Positions 49,129-61,199 of a DNA stretch of 64,000 nt are shown here, in pieces. A program made the position numbers and the translations under genes. Origin of the DNA: Paragordius varius (lineage: Eukaryota; Nematomorpha); assembly GCA_964247055.1 (NCBI GenBank), contig OZ176052.1:13578001-13642000 (forward strand), written 5' to 3'. The notes beneath the pieces were generated by a model. It was not told where the DNA came from and ran no database searches. It saw only the letters and a list, made by a program, of their open reading frames with translations. Positions within the stretch are counted from its first letter, which is position 1. Each line of letters begins with the position of its first letter.

Positions 49129-50161
49129 TTTGGGGTGATGATGGAACTACCATAGGGCTACCCAAAAAAAATTATAGTGACATCACCTGATCAAATTTGG
49201 ATTTTAGGTAGCCATTTTTATTTTTAAAATCGTATAAAATAAATTTTTTAAATATTTAAAAAATTCATAAAAATTACATTTATAGTCCGATCTCGACAAT
49301 ATTTGGGGTGATGATGGAATTACCATAGGGATACCCAAAAAAAATTATGGTGACATCACCTGATCAAATTTGGATTTTAGGTAGCCATTTTTATTTTTAA
49401 AATCGTATAAAATAAATTTTTTAAATATTTAAAAAATTCATAAAAATTACATTTATACTCCGATCTCGAAAATATTTGGGGTGATGATGGAACTACCATA
49501 GGGCTACCCAAAAAAAATTATAGTGACATCACCTGATCAAATTTGGATTTTAGGTAACCATTTTTATTTTTAATATCGTATAAAATAAATTTTTTAAATA
49601 TTTAAAAAATTCATAAAAATTACATTTATAGTCCGATCCCCAAAATATTTGGGGTGATGATGACCATAGGGCTACCCAAAAAAAATTATAGTGACATCAC
49701 CTGATCAAATTTGGATTTTAGGTAGCCATTTTTATTTTTAAAATCGTATAAAATAAATTTTTTAAATATTTAAAAAATTCATAAAAATTACATTTATAGT
49801 CCGATCTCGACAATATTTGGGGTGATGATGGAATTACCATAGGGCTACCCAAAAAAAATTATGGTGACATCACCTGATCAAATTTGGACTTTAGGTAGCC
49901 ATTTTTATTTTTAAAATCGTATAAAATAAATTTTTTAAATTTTTAAAAAATTCATAAAAATTACATTTATACTCCGATCTCGAAAATATTTGGGGTGATG
50001 ATGGAACTACCATAGGGCTACGCAAAAAAAATTATGGTGACATCACCTGATCAAATTTGGATTTTAGGTTGCCATTTTTATTTTTAATATCGTATAAAAT
50101 AAATTTTTTAAATATTTAAAAAATTCATAAAAATTACATTTATAGTCCGATCCCCAAAATA
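49129..50161 (+). repeat. Six-monomer duplication, copy 1 (1033 bp)
   Basis: Monomers at 49129, 49302 (GGGATACCC), 49475 (GTAACC), 49648 (168 bp, head shortened to GATGATGACCAT), 49816 (TTGGACTTTAGG) and 49989 are followed by the same series from 50162. The last, 49989, looks chimeric: GGCTACGC/TGGTGAC in its 5' part but AATATCG with tail CCCCAAAATA in its 3' part, like the GTAACC monomer at 48956 that precedes copy 1. Confidence 0.9.
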
Positions 50162-51021
50162 TTTGGGGTGATGATGGAACTACCATAGGGCTACCCAAAA
50201 AAAATTATAGTGACATCACCTGATCAAATTTGGATTTTAGGTAGCCATTTTTATTTTTAAAATCGTATAAAATAAATTTTTTAAATATTTAAAAAATTCA
50301 TAAAAATTACATTTATAGTCCGATCTCGACAATATTTGGGGTGATGATGGAATTACCATAGGGATACCCAAAAAAAATTATGGTGACATCACCTGATCAA
50401 ATTTGGATTTTAGGTAGCCATTTTTATTTTTAAAATCGTATAAAATAAATTTTTTAAATATTTAAAAAATTCATAAAAATTACATTTATACTCCGATCTC
50501 GAAAATATTTGGGGTGATGATGGAACTACCATAGGGCTACCCAAAAAAAATTATAGTGACATCACCTGATCAAATTTGGATTTTAGGTAACCATTTTTAT
50601 TTTTAATATCGTATAAAATAAATTTTTTAAATATTTAAAAAATTCATAAAAATTACATTTATAGTCCGATCCCCAAAATATTTGGGGTGATGATGACCAT
50701 AGGGCTACCCAAAAAAAATTATAGTGACATCACCTGATCAAATTTGGATTTTAGGTAGCCATTTTTATTTTTAAAATCGTATAAAATAAATTTTTTAAAT
50801 ATTTAAAAAATTCATAAAAATTACATTTATAGTCCGATCTCGACAATATTTGGGGTGATGATGGAATTACCATAGGGCTACCCAAAAAAAATTATGGTGA
50901 CATCACCTGATCAAATTTGGACTTTAGGTAGCCATTTTTATTTTTAAAATCGTATAAAATAAATTTTTTAAATATTTAAAAAATTCATAAAAATTACATT
51001 TATAGTCCGATCTCGAAAATA
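50162..51021 (+). repeat. Six-monomer duplication, copy 2 (five monomers retained)
   Basis: Monomers at 50162, 50335 (GGGATACCC), 50508, 50681 (the same 168-bp shortened head) and 50849 (TTGGACTTTAGG) match 49129-49988 at an offset of 1033 bp. The fifth changes in its 3' half (AAATATTTAAA and a GTCCGATCTCGAAAATA tail), where the copy ends. Confidence 0.9.
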
Positions 51022-53611
51022 TTTAGGGTGATGATGGAACTACCATAGGGCTACCCAAAAAAAATTATGGTGACATCACCTGATCAAATTTGGATTTGTA
51101 GCCATTTTTATTTTTAAAATCGTATAAAATAAATTTTTTAAATATTTAAAAAATTCATAAAAATTACATTTATAGTCCGATCTCGACAATATTTGGGGTG
51201 ATGATGGAATTACCATAGGGCTACCCAAAAAAAATTATGGTGACATCACCTGATCAAATTTGGATTTTAGGTAGCCATTTTTATTTTTAAAATCGTATAA
51301 AATAAATTTTTTAAATATTTAAAAAATTCATAAAAATTACATTTATACTCCGATCTCGAAAATATTTGGGGTGATGATGGAACTACCATAGGGCTACCCA
51401 AAAAAAATTATAGTGACATCATCTGATCAAATTTGGATTTTAGGTAACCATTTTTATTTTTAATATCGTATAAAATAAATTTTTTAAATATTTAAAAAAT
51501 TCATAAAAATTACATTTATAGTCCGATCCCCAAAATATTTGGGGTGATGATGGAACTACCATAGGGCTACCCAAAAAAAATTATAGTGACATCACCTGAT
51601 CAAATTTGGATTTTAGGTAGCCATTTTTATTTTTAAAATCGAATAAAATAAATTTTTTAAATATTTAAAAAATTCATAAAAATTACATTTATAGTCCGAT
51701 CTCGAAAATATTTGGCGTGATGATGGAACTACCATAGGGCTACCCAAAAAAAATTATGGTGACATTACCTGATCAAATTTGGATTTTAGGTAGCCATTTT
51801 TATTTTTAAAATCGTATAAAATAAATTTTTTAAATATTTAAAAAATTCATAAAAATTACATTTATAGTCCGATCTCGACAATATTTGGGGTGATGATGGA
51901 ATTACCATAGGGCTACCCAAAAAAAATTATGGTGACATCACCTGATCAAATTTGGATTTTAGGTAGCCATTTTTATTTTTAATATCGTATAAAATAAATT
52001 TTTTAAATATTTAAAAAATTCATAAAAATTACATTTATAGTCCGATCCCCAAAATATTTGGGGTGATGATGGAACAACCATAGGGCTACGCAAAAAAAAT
52101 TATGGCGACATAACCTGATAAAATTTGGATTTTAGGTAGCCATTTTTATTTTTAAAATCGTATAAAATAAATTTTTTAAATATTTAAAAAATTCATAAAA
52201 ATTACATTTATAGTCCGATCTCGAAAATATTTGGGGTGATGATGGAACTACCATAGGGCTACCCAAAAAAAATTATGGTGACATCACCTGATCAAATTTG
52301 GATTTTAGGTAGCCATTTTTATTTTTAAAATCGTATAAAATAAATTTTTTAAATATTTAAAAAATTCATAAAAATTACATTTATACTCCGATCTCGAAAA
52401 TATTTGGGGTGATGATGGAACTACCATAGGGCTACCCAAAAAAAATTATAGTGACATCACCTGATCAAATTTGGATTTTAGGTAGCCATTTATATTTTTA
52501 AAATCGTATAAAATAAATTTTTTAAATATTTAAAAAATTCATAAAAATTACATTTATACTCCGATCTCGACAATATTTGGGGTGATGATGGAACTACCAT
52601 AGGGCTACCCAAAAAAAATTATAGTGACATCACCTATTCAAATTTGGATTTTAGGTAGCCATTTTTATTTTTAAAATCGTATAAAATAAATTTTTTAAAT
52701 ATTTAAAAAATTCATAAAAATTACATTTATAGTCCGATCCCCAAAATATTTGGGGTGATGATGGAACAACCATAGGGCTACGCAAAAAAAATTATGGCGA
52801 CATCACCTGATCAAATTTGGATTTTAGGTAGCCATTTTTATTTTTAAAATCGTATAAAATAAATTTTTTAAATATTTAAAAAATTCAAAAAAATTACATT
52901 TATACTCCGATCTCGAAAATAATTGGGGTGATGATGGAACTACTATAGAGCTATCCAAAAAAAATTATGGTGACATCACCTGATCAAATTTGGATTTTAG
53001 GTAGCCATTTTTATTTTTAAAATCGTATAAAATAAATTTTTAAATATTTAAAAAATTCATAAAAATTACATTTATACTCCGATCTCGAAAATATTTGGGG
53101 TGATGATGGAACTACCATAGGGCTACCCAAAAAAAATTATAGTGACATCACCTGATCAAATTTGGATTTTAGGCAGCCATTTTTATTTTTAAAATCGTAT
53201 AAAATAAATTTTTTAAATATTTAAAAAATTCATAAAAATTACATTTATAGTCCGATCCCCAAAATATTTGGGGTGATGATGGAACAACCATAGGGCTACG
53301 CAAAAAAAATTATAGTGACATCACCTGATCAAATTTGGATTTTAGGTAGCCATTTTTATTTTTAAAATCGTATAAAATAAATTTTTAAATATTTAAAAAA
53401 TTCATAAAAATTACATTTATACTCCGATCTCGAAAATATTTGGGGTGATGATGGAACTACCATAGGGCTACCCAAAAAAAATTATAGTGACATCACCTGA
53501 TCAAATTTGGATTTTAGGCAGCCATTTTTATTTTTAAAATCGTATAAAATAAATTTTTTAAATATTTAAAAAATTCATAAAAATTACATTTATAGTCCGA
53601 TCCCCAAAATA

Positions 53612-54475
53612 TTTGGGGTGATGATGGAACAACCATAGGGCTACGCAAAAAAAATTATGGCGACATCACCTGATAAAATTTGGATTTTAGGTAGCCATTT
53701 TTATTTTTAAAATCGTATAAAATAAATTTTTTAAATATTTAAAAAATTCAAAAAAATTACATTTATACTCCGATCTCGAAAATATTTGGGGTGATGATGG
53801 AACTACCATAGGGCTACCCAAAAAAAATTATGGTGACATCACCTGATCAAATTTGGACTTTAGGTAGCCATTTTTATTTTTAAAATCGTATAAAATAAAT
53901 TTTTTAAATTTTTAAAAAATTCATAAAAATTACATTTATACTCCGATCTCGAAAATATTTGGGGTGATGATGGAACTACCATAGGGCTACGCAAAAAAAA
54001 TTATGGTGACATCACCTGATCAAATTTGGATTTTAGGTAGCCATTTTTATTTTTAAAATCGTATAAAATAAATTTTTTAAATATTTAAAAAATTCATAAA
54101 AATTATATTTATAGTCCGATCCCCAAAATATTTGGGGTGATGATGGAACAACCATAGGGCTACGCAAAAAAAATTATGGCGACATCACCTGATCAAATTT
54201 GGATTTTAGGTAGCCATTTTTATTTTTAAAATCGTATAAAATAAATTTTTTAAATATTTAAAAAATTCAAAAAAATTACATTTATACTCCGATCTCGAAA
54301 ATATTTGGGGTGATGATGGAACTACCATAGGGCTACCCAAAAAAAATTATGGCGACATCACCTGATCAAATTTGGATTTTAGGTAGCCATTTTTATTTTT
54401 AAAATCGTATAAAATAAATTTTTAAATATTTAAAAAATTCATAAAAATTACATTTATACTCCGATCTCGAAAATA
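53612..54475 (+). repeat. Five-monomer block, repeated at 57059-57922
   Basis: The order GGCTACGC/GGCGAC/TGATAAAATT; TTGGACTTT with AAATTTTTAAA; GGCTACGC with AAATTATATTTAT; GAACAACC/GGCGAC with TTCAAAAAAATT; GGCGAC with a five-T run recurs at 57059-57922, an offset of 3447 bp. The last three also recur at 61373-61890, there without the TTATATTTAT change. Confidence 0.85.
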
Positions 54476-54819
54476 TTTGGGGTGATGATGGAACTACCAT
54501 AAGGCTACCCAAAAAAAATTATGGTGACATCACCTGATCAAATTTGGATTTTAGGTAACCATTTTTATATTTAATATCGTATAAAATAAATTTTTTAAAT
54601 ATTTAAAAAATTCATAAAAATTACATTTATACTCCGATCTCGAAAATATTTGGCGTGATGATGGAACTACCATAGGGCTACCCAAAAAAAATTATGGTGA
54701 CATCACCTGATCAAATTTGGATTTTAGGTAGCCAGTTATATTTTTAAAATCGTATAAAATAAATTTTTTAAATATTTAAAAAATTCATATAAATTACATT
54801 TATACTCCGATCTCGACAA
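54304..54819 (+). repeat. Three-monomer block, repeated at 58787-59302
   Basis: GGCGAC/five-T; CCATAAGGC with GTAACC and TATATTTAATATCG; and GCCAGTTATATTT with TTCATATAAATT recur in this order at 58787-59302, 4483 bp away. Both copies end in a boundary lacking 3 bp (CTCGACAATTGGGG). Confidence 0.88.
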
Positions 54820-55163
54820 TTGGGGTGATGATGGAACTACCATAGGGCTACCCAAAAAAAATTATGGTGACATCACCTGATCAAATTTGGATTTTAGGTA
54901 GCCATTTTTATTTTTAAAATCGTATAAAATAAATTTTTTAAATATTTAAAAAATTCAAAAAAATTACATTTATACTCCGATCTCGAAAATATTTGGGGTG
55001 ATGATGGAACTACCATAGGGCTACCCAAAAAAAATTATGGTGACATCACCTGATCAAATTTAAATTTTAGGTAGCCATTTTTATTTTTAAAATCGTATAA
55101 AATAAATTTTTAAATATTTAAAAAATTCATAAAAATTACATTTATACTCCGATCTCGAAAATA

Positions 55164-56885
55164 TTTGGGGTAATGATGGAACTACCATAGGGCTACCCAA
55201 AAAAAATTATAGTGACATCACCTGATCAAATTTGGATTTTAGGCAGCCATTTTTATTTTTAAAATCGTATAAAATAAATTTTTTAAATATTTAAAAAATT
55301 CATAAAAATTACATTTATAGTCCGATCCCCAAAATATTTGGGGTGATGATGGAACAACCATAGGGCTACGCAAAAAAAATTATAGTGACATCACCTGATC
55401 AAATTTGGATTTTAGGTAGCCATTTTTATAAATCGTATAAAATAAATTTTTAAATATTTAAAAAATTCATAAAAATTACATTTATACTCCGATCTCGAAA
55501 ATATTTAGGGTGATGATGGAACTACCATAGGGCTACCCAAAAAAAATTATAGTGACATCACCTGATCAAATTTGGATTTTAGGTAGCCATTTATATTTTT
55601 AAAATCGTATAAAATAAATTTTTTAAATATTTAAAAAATTCATAAAAATTACATTTATACTCCGATCTCGACAATATTTGGGGTGATGATGGAACTACCA
55701 TAGGGCTACCCAAAAAAAATTATAGTGACATCACCTGATCAAATTTGGATTTTAGGTAGCCATTTTTATTTTTAAAATCGTATAAAATAAATTTTTTAAA
55801 TATTTAAAAAATTCATAAAAATTACATTTATAGTCCGATCCCCAAAATATTTGGGGTGATGATGGAACAACCATAGGGCTACGCAAAAAAAATTATGGCG
55901 ACATCACCTGATCAAATTTGGATTTTAGGTAGCCATTATTATTTTTAAAATCGTATAAAATAAATTTTTTAAATATTTAAAAAATTCAAAAAAATTACAT
56001 TTATACTCCGATCTCGAAAATATTTGGGGTGATGATGGAACTACCATAGGGCGACCCAAAAAAAATTATGGTGACATCACCTGATCAAATTTGGATTTTA
56101 GGTGGCCATTTTTATTTTTAAAATCGTATAAAATAAATTTTTAAATATTTAAAAAATTCATAAAAATTACATTTATACTCCGATCTCGAAAATATTTGGG
56201 GTGATGATGGAACTATCATAGGGCTACCCAAAAAAAATTATAGTGACATCACCTGATCAAATTTGGATTTTAGGCAGCCATTTTTATTTTTAAAATCGTA
56301 TAAAATAAATTTTTTAAATATTTAAAAAATTCATAAAAATTACATTTATAGTCCGATCCCCAAAATATTTGGGGTGATGATGGAACAACCATAGGGCTAC
56401 GCAAAAAAAATTATGGCGACATCACCTGATAAAATTAAGATTTTAGGTAGCCATTTTTATTTTTAAAATCGTATAAAATAAATTTTTTAAATATTTAAAA
56501 AATTCAAAAAAATTACATTTATACTCCGATCTCGAAAATATTTGGGGTGATGATGGAACTACCATAGGGCTACCCAAAAAAATTATGGTGACATCACCTG
56601 ATCAAATTTGGACTTTAGGTAGCCATTTTTATTTTTAAAATCGTATAAAATAAATTTTTTAAATTTTTAAAAAATTCATAAAAATTACATTTATACTCCG
56701 ATCTCGAAAATATTTGGGGTGATGATGGAACTACCATAGGGCTACGCAAAAAAAATTATGGTGACATCACCTGATCAAATTTGGATTTTAGGTAGCCATT
56801 TTTATTTTTAAAATCGTATAAAATAAATTTTTTAAATATTTAAAAAATTCATAAAAATTACATTTATAGTCCGATCCCCAAAATA
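55164..56885 (+). repeat. Ten-monomer block, repeated at 59821-61545
   Basis: The series GCAGCC; GAACAACC/TAGTGAC; CATTTATATTT; TAGTGAC; GAACAACC/GGCGAC; GGGCGACCC; GAACTATCAT/GCAGCC; GAACAACC/TGATAAAATT; TTGGACTTT; GGCTACGC recurs at 59821-61545 with offsets of about 4657-4660 bp. Indels separate the copies (a deletion at 55337, giving a 167-bp monomer, and a 3-bp boundary deletion at 60510). The first three monomers recur again at 63444-63960. Confidence 0.87.
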
Positions 56886-59800
56886 TTTGGGGTGATGATG
56901 GAACAACCATAGGGCTACGCAAAAAAAATTATAGTGACATCACCTGATCAAATTTGGATTTTAGGCAGCCATTTTTATTTTTAAAATCGTATAAAATAAA
57001 TTTTTTAAATATTTAAAAAATTCATAAAAATTACATTTATAGTCCGATCACCAAAATATTTGGGGTGATGATGGAACTACCATAGGGCTACGCAAAAATA
57101 ATTATGGCGACATCACCTGATAAAATTTGGATTTTAGGTAGCCATTTTTATTTTTAAAATCGTATAAAATAAATTTTTTAAATATTTAAAAAATTCAAAA
57201 AAATTACATTTATACTCCGATCTCGAAAATATTTGGGGTGATGATGGAACTACCATAGGGCTACCCAAAAAAAATTATGGTGACATCACCTGATCAAATT
57301 TGGACTTTAGGTAGCCATTTTTATTTTTAAAATCGTATAAAATAAATTTTTTAAATTTTTAAAAAATTCATAAAAATTACATTTATACTCCGATCTCGAA
57401 AATATTTGGGGTGATGATGGAACTACCATAGGGCTACGCAAAAAAAATTATGGTGACATCACCTGATCAAATTTGGATTTTAGGTAGCCATTTTTATTTT
57501 TAAAATCGTATAAAATAAATTTTTTAAATATTTAAAAAATTCATAAAAATTATATTTATAGTCCGATCCCCAAAATATTTGGGGTGATGATGGAACAACC
57601 ATAGGGCTACGCAAAAAAAATTATGGCGACATCACCTGATCAAATTTGGATTTTAGGTAGCCATTTTTATTTTTAAAATCGTATAAAATAAATTTTTTAA
57701 ATATTTAAAAAATTCAAAAAAATTACATTTATACTCCGATCTCGAAAATATTTGGGGTGATGATTGAACTACCATAGGGCTACCCAAAAAAAATTATGGC
57801 GACATCACCTGATCAAATTTGGATTTTAGGTAGCCATTTTTATTTTTAAAATCGTATAAAATAAGTTTTTAAATATTTAAAAAATTCATAAAAATTACAT
57901 TTATACTCCGATCTCGAAAATATTTGGGGTGATGATGGAACTATCATAGGGCTACCCAAAAAAAATTATAGTGACATCACCTGATCAAATTTGGATTTTA
58001 GGCAGCCATTTTTATTTTTAAAATCGTATAAAATAAATTTTTTAAATATTTAAAAAATTCATAAAAATTACATTTATAGTCCGATCCCCAAAATATTTGG
58101 GGTGATGATGGAACAACCATAGGGCTACGCAAAAAAAATTATGGCGACATCACCTGATAAAATTTGGATTTTAGGTAGCCATTTTTATTTTTAAAATCGT
58201 ATAAAATAAATTTTTTAAATATTTAAAAAATTCAAAAAAATTACATTTATACTCCGATCTCGAAAATATTTGGGGTGATGATGGAACTACCATAGGGCTA
58301 CCCAAAAAAAATTATGGTGACATCACCTGATCAAATTTGGACTTTAGGTAGCCATTTTTATTTTTAAAATCGTATAAAATAAATTTTTTAAATATTTAAA
58401 AAATTCAAAAAAATTACATTTATACTCCGATCTCGAAAATATTTGGGGTGATGATGGAACTACCATAGGGCTACCCAAAAAAAATTATGGCGACATCACC
58501 TGATCAAATTTGGATTTTAGGTAGCCATTTTTATTTTTAAAATCGTATAAAATAAATTTTTAAATATTTAAAAAATTCATAAAAATTACATTTATACTCC
58601 GATCTCGAAAATATTTGGGGTGATGATGGAACTACCATAGGGCTACCCAAAAAAAATTATAGTGACATCACCTGATCAAATTTGGATTTTAGGCAGCCAT
58701 TTTTATTTTTAAAATCGTATAAAATAAATTTTTTAAATATTTAAAAAATTCATAAAAATTACATTTATAGTCCGATCACCAAAATATTTGGGGTGATGAT
58801 GGAACTACCATAGGGCTACCCAAAAAAAATTATGGCGACATCACCTGATCAAATTTGGATTTTAGGTAGCCATTTTTATTTTTAAAATCGTATAAAATAA
58901 ATTTTTAAATATTTAAAAAATTCATAAAAATTACATTTATACTCCGATCTCGAAAATATTTGGGGTGATGATGGAACTACCATAAGGCTACCCAAAAAAA
59001 ATTATGGTGACATCACCTGATCAAATTTGGATTTTAGGTAACCATTTTTATATTTAATATCGTATAAAATAAATTTTTTAAATATTTAAAAAATTCATAT
59101 AAATTACATTTATACTCCGATCTCGAAAATATTTGGGGTGATGATGGAACTACCATAGGGCTACCCAAAAAAAATTATGGTGACATCACCTGATCAAATT
59201 TGGATTTTAGGTAGCCAGTTATATTTTTAAAATCGTATAAAATAAATTTTTTAAATATTTAAAAAATTCATATAAATTACATTTATACTCCGATCTCGAC
59301 AATTGGGGTGATGATGGAACTACCATAGGGCTACCCAAAAAAAATTATGGTGACATCACCTGATCAAATTTGGATTTTAGGTAGCCATTTATATTTTTAA
59401 AATCGTATAAAATAAATTTTTTAAATATTTAAAAAAATCATAAAAATTACATTTATACTCCGATCTCGACAATATTTGGGGTGATGATGGAACTACCATA
59501 GGGCTACCCAAAAAAAATTATAGTGACATCACCTGATCAAATTTGGATTTTAGGTAGCCATTTTTATTTTTAAAATCGTATAAAATAAATTTTTTAAATA
59601 TTTAAAAAATTCATAAAAATTACATTTATAGTCCGATCCCCAAAATATTTGGGGTGATGATGGAACAACCATAGGGCTACGCAAAAAAAATTATGGCGAC
59701 ATTACCTGATCAAATTTGGATTTTAGGTAGCCATTTTTATTTTTAAAATCGTATAAAATAAATTTTTTAAATATTTAAAAAATTCAAAAAAATTACATTT

Positions 59801-60681
59801 ATACTCCGATCTCGAAAATATTTGGGGTGATGATGGAACTACCATAGGGCTACCCAAAAAAAATTATAGTGACATCACCTGATCAAATTTGGATTTTAGG
59901 CAGCCATTTTTATTTTTAAAATCGTATAAAATAAATTTTTTAAATATTTAAAAAATTCATAAAAATTACATTTATAGTCCGATCCCCAAAATATTTGGGG
60001 TGATGATGGAACAACCATAGGGCTACGCAAAAAAAATTATAGTGACATCACCTGATCAAATTTGGATTTTAGGTAGCCATTTTTATTTTTAAAATCGTAT
60101 AAAATAAATTTTTAAATATTTAAAAAATTCATAAAAATTACATTTATACTCCGATCTCGAAAATATTTGGGGTGACGATGGAACTACCATAGGGCTACCC
60201 AAAAAAAATTATAGTGACATCACCTGATCAAATTTGGATTTTAGGTAGCCATTTATATTTTTAAAATCGTATAAAATAAATTTTTTAAATATTTAAAAAA
60301 TTCATAAAAATTACATTTATACTCCGATCTCGACAATATTTGGGGTGATGATGGAACTACCATAGGGCTACCCAAAAAAAATTATAGTGACATCACCTGA
60401 TCAAATTTGGATTTTAGGTAGCCATTTTTATTTTTAAAATCGTATAAAATAAATTTTTTAAATATTTAAAAAATTCATAAAAATTACATTTATACTCCGA
60501 TCTCGACAATTGGGGTGATGATGGAACAACCATAGGGCTACGCAAAAAAAATTATGGCGACATCACCTGATCAAATTTGGATTTTAGGTAGCCATTTTTA
60601 TTTTTAAAATCGTATAAAATAAATTTTTTAAATATTTAAAAAATTCAAAAAAATTACATTTATACTCCGATCTCGAAAATA

Positions 60682-61199
60682 TTTGGGGTGATGATGGAAC
60701 TACCATAGGGCGACCCAAAAAAAATTATGGTGACATCACCTGATCAAATTTGGATTTTATGTGGCCATTTTTATTTTTAAAATCGTATAAAATAAATTTT
60801 TAAATATTTAAAAAATTCATAAAAATTACATTTATACTCCGATCTCGAAAATATTTGGGGTGATGATGGAACTATCATAGGGCTACCCAAAAAAAATTAT
60901 AGTGACATCACCTGATCAAATTTGGATTTTAGGCAGCCATTTTTATTTTTAAAATCGTATAAAATAAATTTTTTAAATATTTAAAAAATTCATAAAAATT
61001 ACATTTATAGTCCGATCCCCAAAATATTTGGGGTGATGATGGAACAACCATAGGGCTACGCAAAAAAAATTATGGCGACATCACCTGATAAAATTTAGAT
61101 TTTAGGTAGCCATTTTTATTTTTAAAATCGTATAAAATAAATTTTTTAAATATTTAAAAAATTCAAAAAAATTACATTTATACTCCGATCTCGAAAATA
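60682..61199 (+). repeat. Three-monomer block, repeated at 62237-62754
   Basis: GGGCGACCC/GTGGCC; GAACTATCAT/GCAGCC; GAACAACC/TGATAAAATTTAG recur at 62237-62754 (offset 1555 bp, nine monomers) and, in a related form, at 56023-56540. A further GGGCGACCC monomer follows at 62755 and carries the same TTATGTGGCC change as 60682. Confidence 0.85.

Larger units (their letters stand above)
47404..52748 (+). repeat. Region with a recurring three-monomer pattern (~519 bp)
   Basis: Monomers start at 47404, 47577, 47750, 47923, 48096, 48265, 48438, 48610, 48783, 48956, 49129, 49302, 49475, 49648, 49816, 49989, 50162, 50335, 50508, 50681, 50849, 51022, 51192, 51365, 51538, 51711, 51884, 52057, 52230, 52403 and 52576. 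A trio recurs: GAATTACC/TGGTGAC with tail CTCGAAAATA; TAGTGAC/GTAACC/AATATCG with tail CCCCAAAATA; TAGTGAC with tail CTCGACAATA. Examples begin at 48783, 49302, 50335 and 51192. It is broken by odd members such as 48096 (169 bp, TATGTCGAC), 48438 (GATGCAACT, CGGATAAAAT) and 52057 (CATAACCTGATAAAA). Confidence 0.85.
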
